The position numbers and the translations under genes were made by a program. Source: Conyzicola nivalis_A (GTDB taxonomy: Bacteria; Actinomycetota; Actinomycetes; Actinomycetales; Microbacteriaceae). Taken from it: a stretch of DNA of 64,000 nucleotides. The DNA lies in contig NZ_JBEPSJ010000001.1 of assembly GCF_040548875.1 (NCBI RefSeq), positions 310,001 to 374,000 of the forward strand, read 5' to 3'. Shown here piece by piece: positions 1-8,004 of the stretch. Numbering within the stretch: position 1 is the first letter of the stretch; each line of letters starts with the position of its first letter. The notes under the pieces were generated by a model. The model was not told the origin of the DNA. It ran no database searches and was given only the letters and a program-made list of their open reading frames with translations.

Positions 1-341
1 TCCTCGGTTCGAAGGCCAGCAAGCAGACCGTCGCGATCGTCTCACACCTCGTGCAGCAGCCTCGCGGCCGCCGCATCGCAGAGCTGCTGAGATTCGCCAC
101 CACCGTCGTCGCAGACGAGGCCGGCCTCGCGGTCGCCACCGTCACGACCGCCTCGGCGATCTCGCCGGCGCAGCTCACCCGCCTCGTCTCGGCTCTGTCC
201 GTCAGCTACGGCCGCGGATTGCGCATCAACCACGTGATCGACCCGACGCTCGTCGGCGGGGTTCGCGTCCAGCTGGGTGACGAGATCATCGACGGCAGCG
301 TCGCATCCCGTCTCAACGAACTCAGGCTCCAGCTCGCCTAG
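1..341 (+). CDS. atpH: ATP synthase F1 delta subunit, 3' part only
   Basis: The window opens inside this gene. Codons run from base 3 to the TAG at 339-341 and give the last 112 residues. The delta subunit (OSCP in mitochondria) sits on top of the alpha3beta3 head and fastens it to the b-subunit stator. The visible part has the family's C-terminal signature, a short basic GRR turn followed by an alternating helix and a strand that reads L-G-D-E-I-I-D-G-S near the end. It lies 41 bases upstream of atpA in the same direction, as in the usual atpBEFHAGDC order, so the rest of the operon should lie just left of the window. In actinobacteria the gene is often a b/delta fusion; the missing N-terminus means this cannot be decided here. 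Confidence 0.93.
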   Translation, partial: LGSKASKQTVAIVSHLVQQPRGRRIAELLRFATTVVADEAGLAVATVTTASAISPAQLTRLVSALSVSYGRGLRINHVIDPTLVGGVRVQLGDEIIDGSVASRLNELRLQLA

Positions 342-382
342 CGGCGGCTGCACAGACTTTCCACCAGAAGAGGAAAAAGAAG

Positions 383-2020
383 ATGGCAGAACTAACAATC
401 AGCCCGGATGAGATCCGCGACGCGCTGAAAGACTTCGTCAAGGCCTACGAGCCGAGCACGTCGTCCAAGACGGAGGTCGGCTACGTCGTCGACGCCGCCG
501 ACGGCATCGCCCACGTCGAGGGTCTCCCCGGCGTCATGGCCAACGAGCTCATCAAGTTCTCCAACGGCGTCCTGGGCCTCGCCCAGAACCTCGACGAGAA
601 CGAGATCGGCGTCGTTGTGCTCGGCGAGTTCCAGGAGATCGTAGAAGGCATGGAGGTGACCCGCACTGGCGAGGTCCTCTCCGTACCCGTCGGCGACGCC
701 TACCTGGGTCGCGTCGTCGACCCCCTCGGTTCGCCCATCGACGGCCTCGGCGAGATCGCGGCCGAGGGACGCCGCGCACTCGAGCTCCAGGCTCCCGGCG
801 TTATGCAGCGCAAGAGCGTGCACGAGCCCATGCAGACCGGAATCAAGGCAATCGACGCCATGATCCCGATCGGCCGCGGCCAGCGCCAGCTCATCATCGG
901 CGACCGCCAGACCGGTAAGACGGCCATCGCGATCGACACGATCATCAACCAGAAGGCCAACTGGGAGTCGGGCGACACCAACAAGCAGGTTCGCTGCATC
1001 TACGTCGCCATCGGCCAGAAGGGCTCCACGATCGCCGCCGTCAAGGGCGCGCTCGAGGACGCCGGAGCAATGGAGTACACGACGATCGTCGCCGCTCCCG
1101 CCTCCGACCCGGCCGGCTTCAAATACCTCGCCCCCTACACCGGCTCGGCCATCGGCCAGCACTGGATGTACTCGGGCAAGCACGTCCTGATCATCTTCGA
1201 CGACCTGTCGAAGCAGGCAGAGGCCTACCGCGCCGTATCTCTCCTCCTGCGCCGCCCGCCGGGACGCGAGGCGTACCCGGGTGACGTCTTCTACCTGCAC
1301 TCGCGTCTGCTCGAGCGTTGCGCCAAGCTGTCCGACGAGCTGGGTGCCGGCTCGATGACCGGTCTCCCGATCATCGAGACCAAGGCGAACGACGTCTCGG
1401 CCTACATCCCCACCAACGTGATCTCGATCACCGACGGCCAGATCTTCCTGCAGTCCGACCTCTTCAACGCCAACCAGCGTCCCGCGGTCGACGTGGGAAT
1501 CTCGGTCTCGCGAGTCGGTGGCGACGCCCAGGTGAAGTCGATCAAGAAGGTATCGGGAACGCTCAAGCTCGAGCTCGCCCAGTACCGTTCGCTCGAGGCG
1601 TTCGCGATGTTCGCGTCCGACCTCGACCCGACCAGCCGCCGCCAGCTCGCCCGTGGCGCCCGTCTCACCGAGCTCCTGCGCCAGCCGCAGTACTCGCCGT
1701 ACCCCGTCGAGGACCAGGTCGTCTCGATCTGGGCCGGAACGAACGGCAAGCTCGACGAGGTTCCCCTCGAAGACGTGCTGCGCTTCGAGCGCGAGCTGCT
1801 CGACTACCTCGGTCGCAACACCGAGGTGCTCACCAAGCTGCGCGACACGAACGTCCTGAGCGACGACATCGTCACCGCTCTCGAAACAGGCGTCGACAAG
1901 TTCAAGCTCGAGTTCCAGACGGGCGAGGGCAAGCCGCTCCTCTCCGCCGGCAGCGAGCAGTTCGAAGAACTCGCCGCCGACGACGTCAACCAGGAAAAGA
2001 TCGTCAAGCAGAAGCGCTAG
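383..2020 (+). CDS. atpA: ATP synthase F1 alpha subunit
   Basis: Non-catalytic nucleotide-binding subunit of the alpha3beta3 head of F-type ATP synthase at the inner face of the membrane. The 545-residue length is normal for actinobacteria. The Walker A sequence GDRQTGKT is at about residues 173-180 and the alpha signature around PAVDVGISVSRVGG is present near residues 369-382. The start ATG follows a clear AGGAAAAAGAAG ribosome-binding region. The C-terminal tail beyond residue 500 is acidic and lysine-rich, as in related actinobacteria. It is the second complete step of the atpH-atpA-atpG-atpD-atpC operon; spacing to atpG is 47 bases. Confidence 0.98.
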   Translation: MAELTISPDEIRDALKDFVKAYEPSTSSKTEVGYVVDAADGIAHVEGLPGVMANELIKFSNGVLGLAQNLDENEIGVVVLGEFQEIVEGMEVTRTGEVLSVPVGDAYLGRVVDPLGSPIDGLGEIAAEGRRALELQAPGVMQRKSVHEPMQTGIKAIDAMIPIGRGQRQLIIGDRQTGKTAIAIDTIINQKANWESGDTNKQVRCIYVAIGQKGSTIAAVKGALEDAGAMEYTTIVAAPASDPAGFKYLAPYTGSAIGQHWMYSGKHVLIIFDDLSKQAEAYRAVSLLLRRPPGREAYPGDVFYLHSRLLERCAKLSDELGAGSMTGLPIIETKANDVSAYIPTNVISITDGQIFLQSDLFNANQRPAVDVGISVSRVGGDAQVKSIKKVSGTLKLELAQYRSLEAFAMFASDLDPTSRRQLARGARLTELLRQPQYSPYPVEDQVVSIWAGTNGKLDEVPLEDVLRFERELLDYLGRNTEVLTKLRDTNVLSDDIVTALETGVDKFKLEFQTGEGKPLLSAGSEQFEELAADDVNQEKIVKQKR

Positions 2021-2067
2021 TCGCCTCTCCTTCACGCATCGATTACTGAAACCAAAGGAAGAAAGAC

Positions 2068-2967
2068 ATGGGAGCGCAACTTCGGGTCTACCGGCAGAAG
2101 ATCAAGTCTGCCAAGACGACCAAGAAGATCACTCGGGCCATGGAGCTCATCTCCGCGTCGCGCATTCAGAAAGCGCAACAGCGGGTTGCAGCATCCGGAC
2201 CCTACTCGCGCGCTGTGACGCGCGCCGTGTCGGCTGTCGCCACGTTCTCCAACGTCGACCACATCCTCACGACCGAGCCGGAGAAGATCGAACGCGCAGC
2301 GATCGTCATCTTCTCCTCCGATCGCGGCCTCGCCGGCGCGTTCAGCTCGAATGTCCTGAAGGAAGCCGGCGAACTCGCAGCCCTGCTCACGAGCCAGGGC
2401 CGCGAGGTCGTCTACTACCTCGTCGGACGCAAGGCGATCGCGAACTTCGCGTTCCGCAAGCGCCAGTCGGAGCAGGTGTGGACGGGGTCGACCGAGAAGC
2501 CCGAGTTCGAGACCGCGCAGTCGATCGGCGAGGCCCTCGTGGCCAAGTTCGTTCAGCCCGCGAGCGAGGGCGGAGTGGACGAGATCCACATCGTCTACAA
2601 CCGTTTCGTGAGCGTCGTCACGCAGGTTCCCGAGGTCGTGCGTCTGCTTCCTCTCGAGGTTGTGGAGGGTGTCGAAAGCCCCGAGCCGACCGACGTGCTC
2701 CCGCTCTACGAGTTCGAGCCTGAGGTGGGAGGCGTTCTCGACGCTCTTCTGCCGGTGTACATCGAAAGCCGGATCTTCAACGCGATGCTGCAGTCCGCTG
2801 CATCCGAGCACGCTGCCCGCCAGCGTGCGATGAAGTCGGCAAGCGACAACGCCGACAAGCTCATCGAGAACTACACGCGACTGTCGAACAACGCTCGCCA
2901 GTCCGAGATCACCCAGCAGATTTCCGAGATCGTTGGCGGCGCAGACGCCCTCAGCTCGGCGAAATAG
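2068..2967 (+). CDS. atpG: ATP synthase F1 gamma subunit
   Basis: Central rotor shaft that couples proton flow through F0 to conformational change in the F1 head. The N-terminal coiled-coil helix begins MGAQLRVYRQKIKSAKTTKK and the matching C-terminal helix contains the conserved segment ending in NNARQSEITQQISEIVGG; these two helices form the antiparallel shaft. The middle contains the Rossmann-like globular domain. Length is 299 residues, typical for actinobacteria. The ATG is preceded by AAGGAAGAAAG. It lies between atpA and atpD with gaps of 47 and 23 bases, so translation from one operon mRNA is expected. Confidence 0.98.
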   Translation: MGAQLRVYRQKIKSAKTTKKITRAMELISASRIQKAQQRVAASGPYSRAVTRAVSAVATFSNVDHILTTEPEKIERAAIVIFSSDRGLAGAFSSNVLKEAGELAALLTSQGREVVYYLVGRKAIANFAFRKRQSEQVWTGSTEKPEFETAQSIGEALVAKFVQPASEGGVDEIHIVYNRFVSVVTQVPEVVRLLPLEVVEGVESPEPTDVLPLYEFEPEVGGVLDALLPVYIESRIFNAMLQSAASEHAARQRAMKSASDNADKLIENYTRLSNNARQSEITQQISEIVGGADALSSAK

Positions 2968-2990
2968 AACCACAGGAGAATAGGGAAGCC

Positions 2991-4454
2991 ATGACTACCT
3001 CAGCCCCCGCCGCCACGCCGGATGTGGCCACGCCCACCGGCGTCGGCCGCATCGCCCGCGTAACCGGCCCCGTCGTCGACATCGAGTTTCCTCACGACTC
3101 GATCCCCGGCATCTACAACGCCCTCAAGACCACGCTCACCATCGGTGACGTGACCAGCGAGATCACCCTCGAGGTAGCACAGCACCTCGGAGACGACCTC
3201 GTCCGCGCCATCGCGCTCAACCCGACCGACGGACTCGTCCGCGGCCAGGAAGTGCGCGACTCCGGCGAGCCGATCACGGTTCCCGTGGGCGACGTCACCA
3301 AGGGCAAGGTCTTCAACGTCATCGGCGACATCCTCAACAACGAGGGTGGCGAGGCGATCGAGATCACCGAGCGCTGGCCCATCCACCGCAAGCCCCCGGC
3401 ATTCGACCAGCTCGAGTCGAAGACCGAGCTGTTCGAGACCGGCATCAAGGTCATCGACCTTCTCACGCCCTACGTTCTCGGCGGAAAGATCGGCCTCTTC
3501 GGCGGAGCCGGCGTCGGAAAGACCGTTCTCATCCAGGAGATGATCCAGCGCGTCGCGCAGGACCACGGCGGAGTGTCCGTGTTCGCCGGTGTCGGCGAGC
3601 GCACCCGTGAGGGCAACGACCTCATCGCCGAGATGGAAGAGGCCGGCGTCTTCGACAAGACCGCGTTGGTCTTCGGCCAGATGGACGAGCCGCCGGGAAC
3701 GCGTCTTCGCGTCGCCCTGTCGGCGCTGACGATGGCGGAGTACTTCCGCGACGTGAAGAACCAGGACGTCCTGCTCTTCATCGACAACATCTTCCGCTTC
3801 ACGCAGGCCGGTTCCGAGGTGTCGACCCTTCTGGGACGCATGCCTTCCGCCGTGGGCTACCAGCCGAACCTCGCCGACGAGATGGGTGTGCTCCAGGAGC
3901 GCATCACCTCGACGCGTGGTCGCTCGATCACCTCGCTGCAGGCGATCTACGTGCCCGCCGACGACTACACCGACCCCGCGCCGGCAACGACGTTCGCCCA
4001 CCTGGACGCGACCACCGAGCTCAGCCGCGAGATCGCGTCGAAGGGCCTGTACCCGGCCGTCGACCCGCTCACCTCCACGAGCCGCATCCTCGACCCCCGC
4101 TACCTGGGCGCCGACCACTACCGCGTCGCAACCGCGGTGAAGGCGATTCTTCAGAAGAACAAGGAGCTCCAGGAGATCATCGCGATCCTCGGTGTCGACG
4201 AGCTCTCTGAAGAAGACAAGATCACAGTGTCGCGTGCACGCCGCATCCAGCAGTTCCTGTCGCAGAACACCTACATGGCGAAGAAGTTCACCGGTGTAGA
4301 GGGTTCGACGGTTCCGCTCAAGGACACGATCGAGTCGTTCGACGCGATCACCAAGGGCGAGTTCGACCACGTTGCCGAGCAGGCGTTCTTCAACGTCGGT
4401 GGAATCAACGACGTCGAAGAGCAGTGGGCGAAGATCCAGAAGGAGAACGGCTAA
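2991..4454 (+). CDS. atpD: ATP synthase F1 beta subunit (catalytic)
   Basis: Catalytic subunit of F-type ATP synthase, which makes ATP from ADP and phosphate. The P-loop GGAGVGKT is at residues 171-178, followed by the catalytic glutamate region VGERTREGNDL and the DELSEEDK segment of the C-terminal domain that contacts gamma. Length is 487 residues. About 16 residues of Thr/Ala/Pro-rich sequence precede the usual beginning of the fold (GVGRIARVTGPVVDIEFP), common in Micrococcales. The start ATG follows an AGGAGAATAGGGAAG purine-rich stretch. atpC begins only 2 bases after the stop. Confidence 0.98.
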   Translation: MTTSAPAATPDVATPTGVGRIARVTGPVVDIEFPHDSIPGIYNALKTTLTIGDVTSEITLEVAQHLGDDLVRAIALNPTDGLVRGQEVRDSGEPITVPVGDVTKGKVFNVIGDILNNEGGEAIEITERWPIHRKPPAFDQLESKTELFETGIKVIDLLTPYVLGGKIGLFGGAGVGKTVLIQEMIQRVAQDHGGVSVFAGVGERTREGNDLIAEMEEAGVFDKTALVFGQMDEPPGTRLRVALSALTMAEYFRDVKNQDVLLFIDNIFRFTQAGSEVSTLLGRMPSAVGYQPNLADEMGVLQERITSTRGRSITSLQAIYVPADDYTDPAPATTFAHLDATTELSREIASKGLYPAVDPLTSTSRILDPRYLGADHYRVATAVKAILQKNKELQEIIAILGVDELSEEDKITVSRARRIQQFLSQNTYMAKKFTGVEGSTVPLKDTIESFDAITKGEFDHVAEQAFFNVGGINDVEEQWAKIQKENG

Positions 4455-4456
4455 CC

Positions 4457-4717
4457 ATGGCCGACCTGAAGGTCAGCGTCGTCTCGGCCGACCACGAGGT
4501 CTGGTCCGGGCTGGCGAAGCAGATCGTGGCGCGCACGACAGAGGGCGAGATCGGCATCCTGCCCGGTCACGAGCCGCTGTTGGCGATCCTCGCCGCGGGT
4601 GAAGTGCGTGTGACCACGCTCGAAGGCGCCGTCGTGAAGGCGAATGCCGAAGACGGGTTCCTCTCTGTCGAGCACGACACAGTGACGATCGTTGCGCGCA
4701 ACGCCGCGCTGGTATAA
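4457..4717 (+). CDS. atpC: ATP synthase F1 epsilon subunit, short form
   Basis: The epsilon subunit binds the foot of gamma and the c-ring. Only 86 residues are encoded: the N-terminal beta-sandwich (LKVSVVSADHEVWSG, then GEIGILPGHEPLLAIL, then GFLSVEHDTVTI). The C-terminal two-helix domain of the Escherichia coli protein, which inhibits ATP hydrolysis, is absent. I place the start at the ATG 2 bases after the atpD stop, because it opens directly into the fold and the end of atpD supplies GGAGAACGG as a ribosome-binding site. The next gene starts 3 bases after its stop, so the transcript likely continues. Confidence 0.95.
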   Translation: MADLKVSVVSADHEVWSGLAKQIVARTTEGEIGILPGHEPLLAILAAGEVRVTTLEGAVVKANAEDGFLSVEHDTVTIVARNAALV

Positions 4718-4720
4718 CCC

Positions 4721-5269
4721 ATGCTGGTAGCGATGGCCGGTCTTCCCGGTACAGGGAAGACCGCCATCGCCGAAGCGATAGGCGCGCGGCTGTTGAAGCC
4801 CGTCGTGTCGGTCGATCCGATCGAGTCCGCGATCCTGCGGGCCGGGATCGACGCCGACCAGCCGACCGGTCTCGCCGCCTACTTGGTGGCCGAGGCCCTC
4901 GCCGAGACCGTGCTGCGTGCCGGTCACGGCGCCATCATCGACGCGGTGAACGCGGTCGACCCCGCCCGTGAGCAGTGGGTCAACCTCGCCGCCCGCGCCG
5001 GTGAGCCGCTGCGATTCCTCGAGGTCGTGTGCTCCGATCTGGGAGTGCACCGCAACCGTCTCGAGGCGCGAGAACGCGACCTCCCGCACGTGACCTCCCC
5101 GACGTGGCACGCCGTCGAGCAGAGCCTCGACGAGTACGCTGAATGGTCGGGATCGAGCGGCGACGTCGAACGTCTCACCCTCGACTCCGTCGAGCCGTTG
5201 GAGACGCTGGTGCAGCGTGCACTCGCATTCCTGGCCCGGCCCGTCGACTCCCCACCCACAGCCCCGTAA
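4721..5269 (+). CDS. P-loop ATPase/kinase-like protein (AAA_33 type)
   Basis: A 182-residue protein with a clear Walker A motif GLPGTGKT at residues 7-14, directly after the first strand, as in small kinases of the AAA_33/zeta-toxin-like fold. A DAVNAVDPAREQW segment follows at about 68-80 and a basic lid-like stretch NRLEARERDLPH at about 111-122, which fits phosphotransfer to a small molecule. No substrate can be named. It starts 3 bases after atpC and ends 6 bases before yaaA, so it is probably read through from the ATP synthase operon. Alternatives are a nucleotide- or antibiotic-type kinase; only the fold is well supported. Confidence 0.75.
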   Translation: MLVAMAGLPGTGKTAIAEAIGARLLKPVVSVDPIESAILRAGIDADQPTGLAAYLVAEALAETVLRAGHGAIIDAVNAVDPAREQWVNLAARAGEPLRFLEVVCSDLGVHRNRLEARERDLPHVTSPTWHAVEQSLDEYAEWSGSSGDVERLTLDSVEPLETLVQRALAFLARPVDSPPTAP

Positions 5270-5275
5270 GGTCAC

Positions 5276-6022
5276 ATGCTCGTACTGCTCCCTCCCTCCG
5301 AGACCAAGCGGGACGGCGGTGAACCGGGCAGCAGCCTCGACCTCGCCGGCCTCAGCTACCCCGAGCTCGCCGCGCACCGCGCCGAGACCCTCGACGCCCT
5401 GCGCAAGCTCTCGCGCAATCTCACCGTCGCCACCGGCGCTCTCGGACTGGGCCCCACCCAGCGGTTCGAGGTCGATCGCAACCGTGTCGTGCTCTCGTCT
5501 CCCGTCATGCCGGTGATCGACCGGTACACGGGCGTGCTGTTCGACGGGATCGCGGCGGAGTCCCTGCGCGACTCCGAGCGGCAGTGGGTGCTCGAGCACG
5601 TCGCTGTGAACTCCGCGCTGTTCGGCCTCGTCGGCGCCGGCGATTGCATCCCCGCCTACCGCCTGTCGCACGATTCCCGGCTGCCCGGCCTGTCGCTGAA
5701 GAAGCACTGGCGTCAGGCCATCGGCGAGCTGATCGCGCGGGAGCCCGGGCTCGTGCTCGACCTGCGCTCCGAGTCGTACGCGGCGCTCGGACCGCTCACC
5801 GCCGGCCCGGACGCCCACTACCTCCGGGTCGTCACCGAGACCGACACCGGCCAGAAGAAGGCGCTCACCCACTTCAATAAGAAGGGGAAGGGTGTGTTCG
5901 TTCGCGAGCTCGCCGTGGCGGGCATAGACCATGCGAATGCCGACTCTCTTCTGGCTTGGGCTGCCACGGCCGGCATCCGGCTCGAGCGCGGCAAGCCGGG
6001 CGAGCTCGAGCTCTACGTCTGA
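5276..6022 (+). CDS. yaaA: YaaA family (DUF328) peroxide-stress protein
   Basis: A 248-residue protein whose opening MLVLLPPSETKRDGG is the family hallmark (LLSPAKT/PPSE-type start). A conserved segment with FNKKGKGVFVREL lies near residues 200-212. In E. coli YaaA lowers free intracellular iron during hydrogen peroxide stress and binds DNA; that role is known for the family and only inferred here. It is 6 bases downstream of the P-loop gene, with AAGGTCAC just before ATG, and completes a seven-gene co-directional run from the ATP synthase operon. Confidence 0.88.
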   Translation: MLVLLPPSETKRDGGEPGSSLDLAGLSYPELAAHRAETLDALRKLSRNLTVATGALGLGPTQRFEVDRNRVVLSSPVMPVIDRYTGVLFDGIAAESLRDSERQWVLEHVAVNSALFGLVGAGDCIPAYRLSHDSRLPGLSLKKHWRQAIGELIAREPGLVLDLRSESYAALGPLTAGPDAHYLRVVTETDTGQKKALTHFNKKGKGVFVRELAVAGIDHANADSLLAWAATAGIRLERGKPGELELYV

Positions 6023-6055
6023 GCGGCGGCCGCCTCAGAGCGACGTCGGCGCCGA

Positions 6056-6061
6056 TAGAGT
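6056..6061 (+). promoter_or_regulatory. Possible -10 box of the DUF5684-like gene
   Basis: TAGAGT fits TANNNT. A start site about 7 bases downstream would give a leader of roughly 35 nt that contains the AGGGGGA ribosome-binding site at 6091-6097. No clear -35 was seen. Confidence 0.35.
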
Positions 6062-6102
6062 GGGCGCACCCGCTTCATGCGACACACCCCAGGGGGACCG
6101 CC

Positions 6103-6675
6103 ATCGACTCGTACGACAGCTACACCAGCGACGCGCAGGCCGCGGCCACCGTGGGACTGGTCCTGCTCGCCTTCGTCGCGTTCGTGGCGGCGGTCGTCAT
6201 CGTGAACTACCTGCTGACGGCTGTGCCGCTCGCCGCCCTGTTTCGCAAGACGGGCGTAGAGCCGTGGAAGGCCTGGGTGCCGGTGCTGAACACGTACACC
6301 TGGCTGCGACTCGGCGGGCAGAACGGCAACTGGGCCTGGGCGTCGTTCGTGCCGTACGGCAGCGTCGTCACCTCCGTCTTCCTGTATGTCGGGATGCACC
6401 GGACGGGCCGGGCCTTCGGCAAGGGCACCGGCTTTCTCGTGCTCGGGATCGTGCTGCCATGGGTCTGGCTCTTCGTCCTGGGCTTCGGACGCGCCGAGTA
6501 CCGACCGCACACTCTCACGGTGGAGGGCTACAAGCCGCCCCTGGTCGGCCACGGGTCCCCGACGTCCGCACTCGACGGTGCCGCGACCTCCGGCACTGCG
6601 CTGCCGGGCGCCGCGCTGCCGGGCACACCGCCCGAGTACCTGGCAACGCCCTACGCGCCACCGCGCGAGCCGTAG
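6103..6675 (+). CDS. Small membrane protein, DUF5684-like
   Basis: About 190 residues with three or four hydrophobic segments: GLVLLAFVAFVAAVVIVNYL near the N-terminus, then a loop with KTGVEPWKAWVPVLNTYTW, then two more membrane spans. The loop pattern (a KAG-x-PGWAAL-like turn, then P-[VI]-x-N-x-Y) resembles DUF5684 membrane proteins; function unknown. The hydrophilic tail is Pro/Ala/Gly-rich. The start is uncertain: the frame has no ATG/GTG/TTG near the strong AGGGGGA site, but an ATC stands 5 bases after it at 6103; the first conventional start is GTG at 6151, which would still keep all membrane segments. The gene ends 73 bases before the convergent tag gene. Confidence 0.6.
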   Translation: MDSYDSYTSDAQAAATVGLVLLAFVAFVAAVVIVNYLLTAVPLAALFRKTGVEPWKAWVPVLNTYTWLRLGGQNGNWAWASFVPYGSVVTSVFLYVGMHRTGRAFGKGTGFLVLGIVLPWVWLFVLGFGRAEYRPHTLTVEGYKPPLVGHGSPTSALDGAATSGTALPGAALPGTPPEYLATPYAPPREP

Positions 6676-6693
6676 GCCACGTCTGGCCGCACC

Positions 6694-6737
6694 CTCTGAT
6701 TCAGGAACTCTGATTCAGGGCCTCTGATTCAGAGGCC
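6694..6737 (+). repeat. Three copies of a 14-bp-period repeat between convergent genes
   Basis: CTCTGATTCAG starts at 6694, 6708 and 6722, an exact 14-base period. It fills most of the gap between the ends of the DUF5684-like gene and tag. The third copy forms the palindrome listed separately. Confidence 0.85.
6719..6737. terminator. Possible bidirectional terminator palindrome
   Basis: GGCCTCTGA and TCAGAGGCC are perfect 9-base arms around a single central T, between two convergent genes. The real loop must be a few bases wider. There is no T tract, as is common for terminators in high-GC actinobacteria, so this is a placement-based call. Confidence 0.45.
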
Positions 6738-6748
6738 TATCGGCCGGC

Positions 6749-7354
6749 TCACCGCTCGCCACTTTGCGCCCTCGCACAACCGAGGACGTGGTCGTTCACC
6801 ATGCCGCTCGACTGCATGAGCGCGTAGAGCGTCGTCGGTCCGACGAATTTGAAGCCTCGAGCGCGCAGCGCAGCGCTCATCGCCGTGGACTCCGGGGTGA
6901 TCGCCGGAACCTGCGACAAGGAGGCCGGGGGAGCGGCACGCGCCGGGGGAGCGAACCCCCACATCAGCTCGTCGAGGGCGCCGGGTCGCTCGTCTACCAT
7001 CGACTGCGTGATGGCAGCGTTGGCGATCGTCGCCTGGATCTTCGCGCGGTTGCGGATGATGGCGGCGTTCTGCATCAATGCGTCGGCCTCGTCGGGCTCC
7101 ATGGCCGCCACGCGGGCGATGTCGAAGCCGTGGAACGCCTGCCGGAAGCTCTCCCGCCTGCGCAGGATCGTGATCCACGACAGGCCGGCCTGAAAGCCCT
7201 CGAGGGAGAGCTTCTCGAAGAGCGGACGATCGCCGTGCAGCGGCGTACCCCACTCCTCGTCGTGGTAGCGGGAGTACTCCACGTCGCCGCCTGCCCACCC
7301 GCACCGGGGCACTCCGTCGTCTCCGACGACGATGCTCGCCCGTTCGGCCGTCAA
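6749..7354 (-). CDS. tag: DNA-3-methyladenine glycosylase I
   Basis: Removes 3-methyladenine from alkylated DNA. The 201-residue protein has the Tag zinc site: Cys in PRCGW and His in YHDEEWG at the N-terminal side, and the NDHVLGC pair near the C-terminus. The conserved GLSWITILRRRESFRQAF helix is also present. The start is a TTG at 7354 that overlaps the stop of ogt (TTGA), giving translational coupling; a GTG about 14 codons further in is the alternative. The last residues after the zinc site are short and basic. Together with ogt it forms a compact alkylation-damage repair pair. Confidence 0.92.
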   Translation of the reverse strand: MTAERASIVVGDDGVPRCGWAGGDVEYSRYHDEEWGTPLHGDRPLFEKLSLEGFQAGLSWITILRRRESFRQAFHGFDIARVAAMEPDEADALMQNAAIIRNRAKIQATIANAAITQSMVDERPGALDELMWGFAPPARAAPPASLSQVPAITPESTAMSAALRARGFKFVGPTTLYALMQSSGMVNDHVLGCARAQSGER

Positions 7355-7890
7355 GCGGGCACCGGCTCGAAGCCCACGGTGTGGTGCACGATGCCCTCGT
7401 GGTCGAGCAGCCAGGCCTTGGTCGGTATGCCGTTGCCGCCGCTGTAGCCGGTGATCTTGCCGTTGCCGGCGAGGATGCGGTGGCAGGGGACGATGATGGG
7501 GATCGGGTTCGCGCCGACCGCGCCGCCGACGGCTCGGCCGGCGGTGGCTCGGCCGGTGGCCAGTCCCACGCTGCCGTAGGAGGCCACTTCGCCCCACTGC
7601 AGGTCGCGCAGTTGCGCCCAGACGGCCTTCTGGAAAGCGGTGCCCTCGAGGCGCACCGGCAGGTCGAAGTCGCGGCGACGGCCGTCGAAGTACTCGGCCA
7701 GCTGTTCGGCCGCGGCGTCGAGCACCGAATTGCGGTTCTCGGGAAACTCCTCGAGCGGCAGAGAGCCGGCACGCTCGATGCTGAGGGAGGTGATCGCCTC
7801 GCCGTCGCTGGTGATCTCGAGCCTGCCGATGGGACTCGGCACGCGGACGAGGTACCGCGGGGGTTCGAATGTGGCTGTTCGAATGGTCAT
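7351..7890 (-). CDS. ogt: Methylated-DNA--protein-cysteine methyltransferase
   Basis: Suicide repair enzyme that takes methyl groups from O6-methylguanine onto an active-site cysteine. The PCHR active site is at residues 135-138 (Cys136), after the AFQKAVWAQL helix and the GEVASYGSVG segment. Length 179 residues, one-domain Ogt type with no Ada regulator domain. I start at the ATG at 7890 because TACAGT, a TANNNT -10 box, stands exactly 6 bases before it, so the mRNA is probably leaderless; a longer frame upstream is out of family. It overlaps tag by 4 bases and is divergent from the aldo/keto reductase gene. Confidence 0.95.
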   Translation of the reverse strand: MTIRTATFEPPRYLVRVPSPIGRLEITSDGEAITSLSIERAGSLPLEEFPENRNSVLDAAAEQLAEYFDGRRRDFDLPVRLEGTAFQKAVWAQLRDLQWGEVASYGSVGLATGRATAGRAVGGAVGANPIPIIVPCHRILAGNGKITGYSGGNGIPTKAWLLDHEGIVHHTVGFEPVPA

Positions 7891-7896
7891 GACACG

Positions 7897-7902
7897 ACTG
7901 TA
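7897..7902 (-). promoter_or_regulatory. -10 box of ogt (leaderless)
   Basis: TACAGT on the minus strand, then 6 bases, then ATG. Matches the TANNNT-N6-start pattern seen repeatedly in this window. Confidence 0.6.
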
Positions 7903-7992
7903 GCCCGCGGTGCCGACGCGGTTCTGGCACTTTTCGGACATGGCGAAACCGGCGACGGCCGAGATTCCTGTGGAGGAGAGGACACGGCGGTC

Positions 7993-7998
7993 TAGCAT
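7993..7998 (+). promoter_or_regulatory. -10 box of the aldo/keto reductase gene (leaderless)
   Basis: TAGCAT, then 6 bases, then ATG at 8005. Divergent from the ogt promoter; the two -10 boxes are 90 bases apart. Confidence 0.6.
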
Positions 7999-8004
7999 CG
8001 AAGA

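Noticed and set aside
392..2035. Minus-strand open frame covering atpA
   Set aside because: Complete shadow of atpA with no family similarity.
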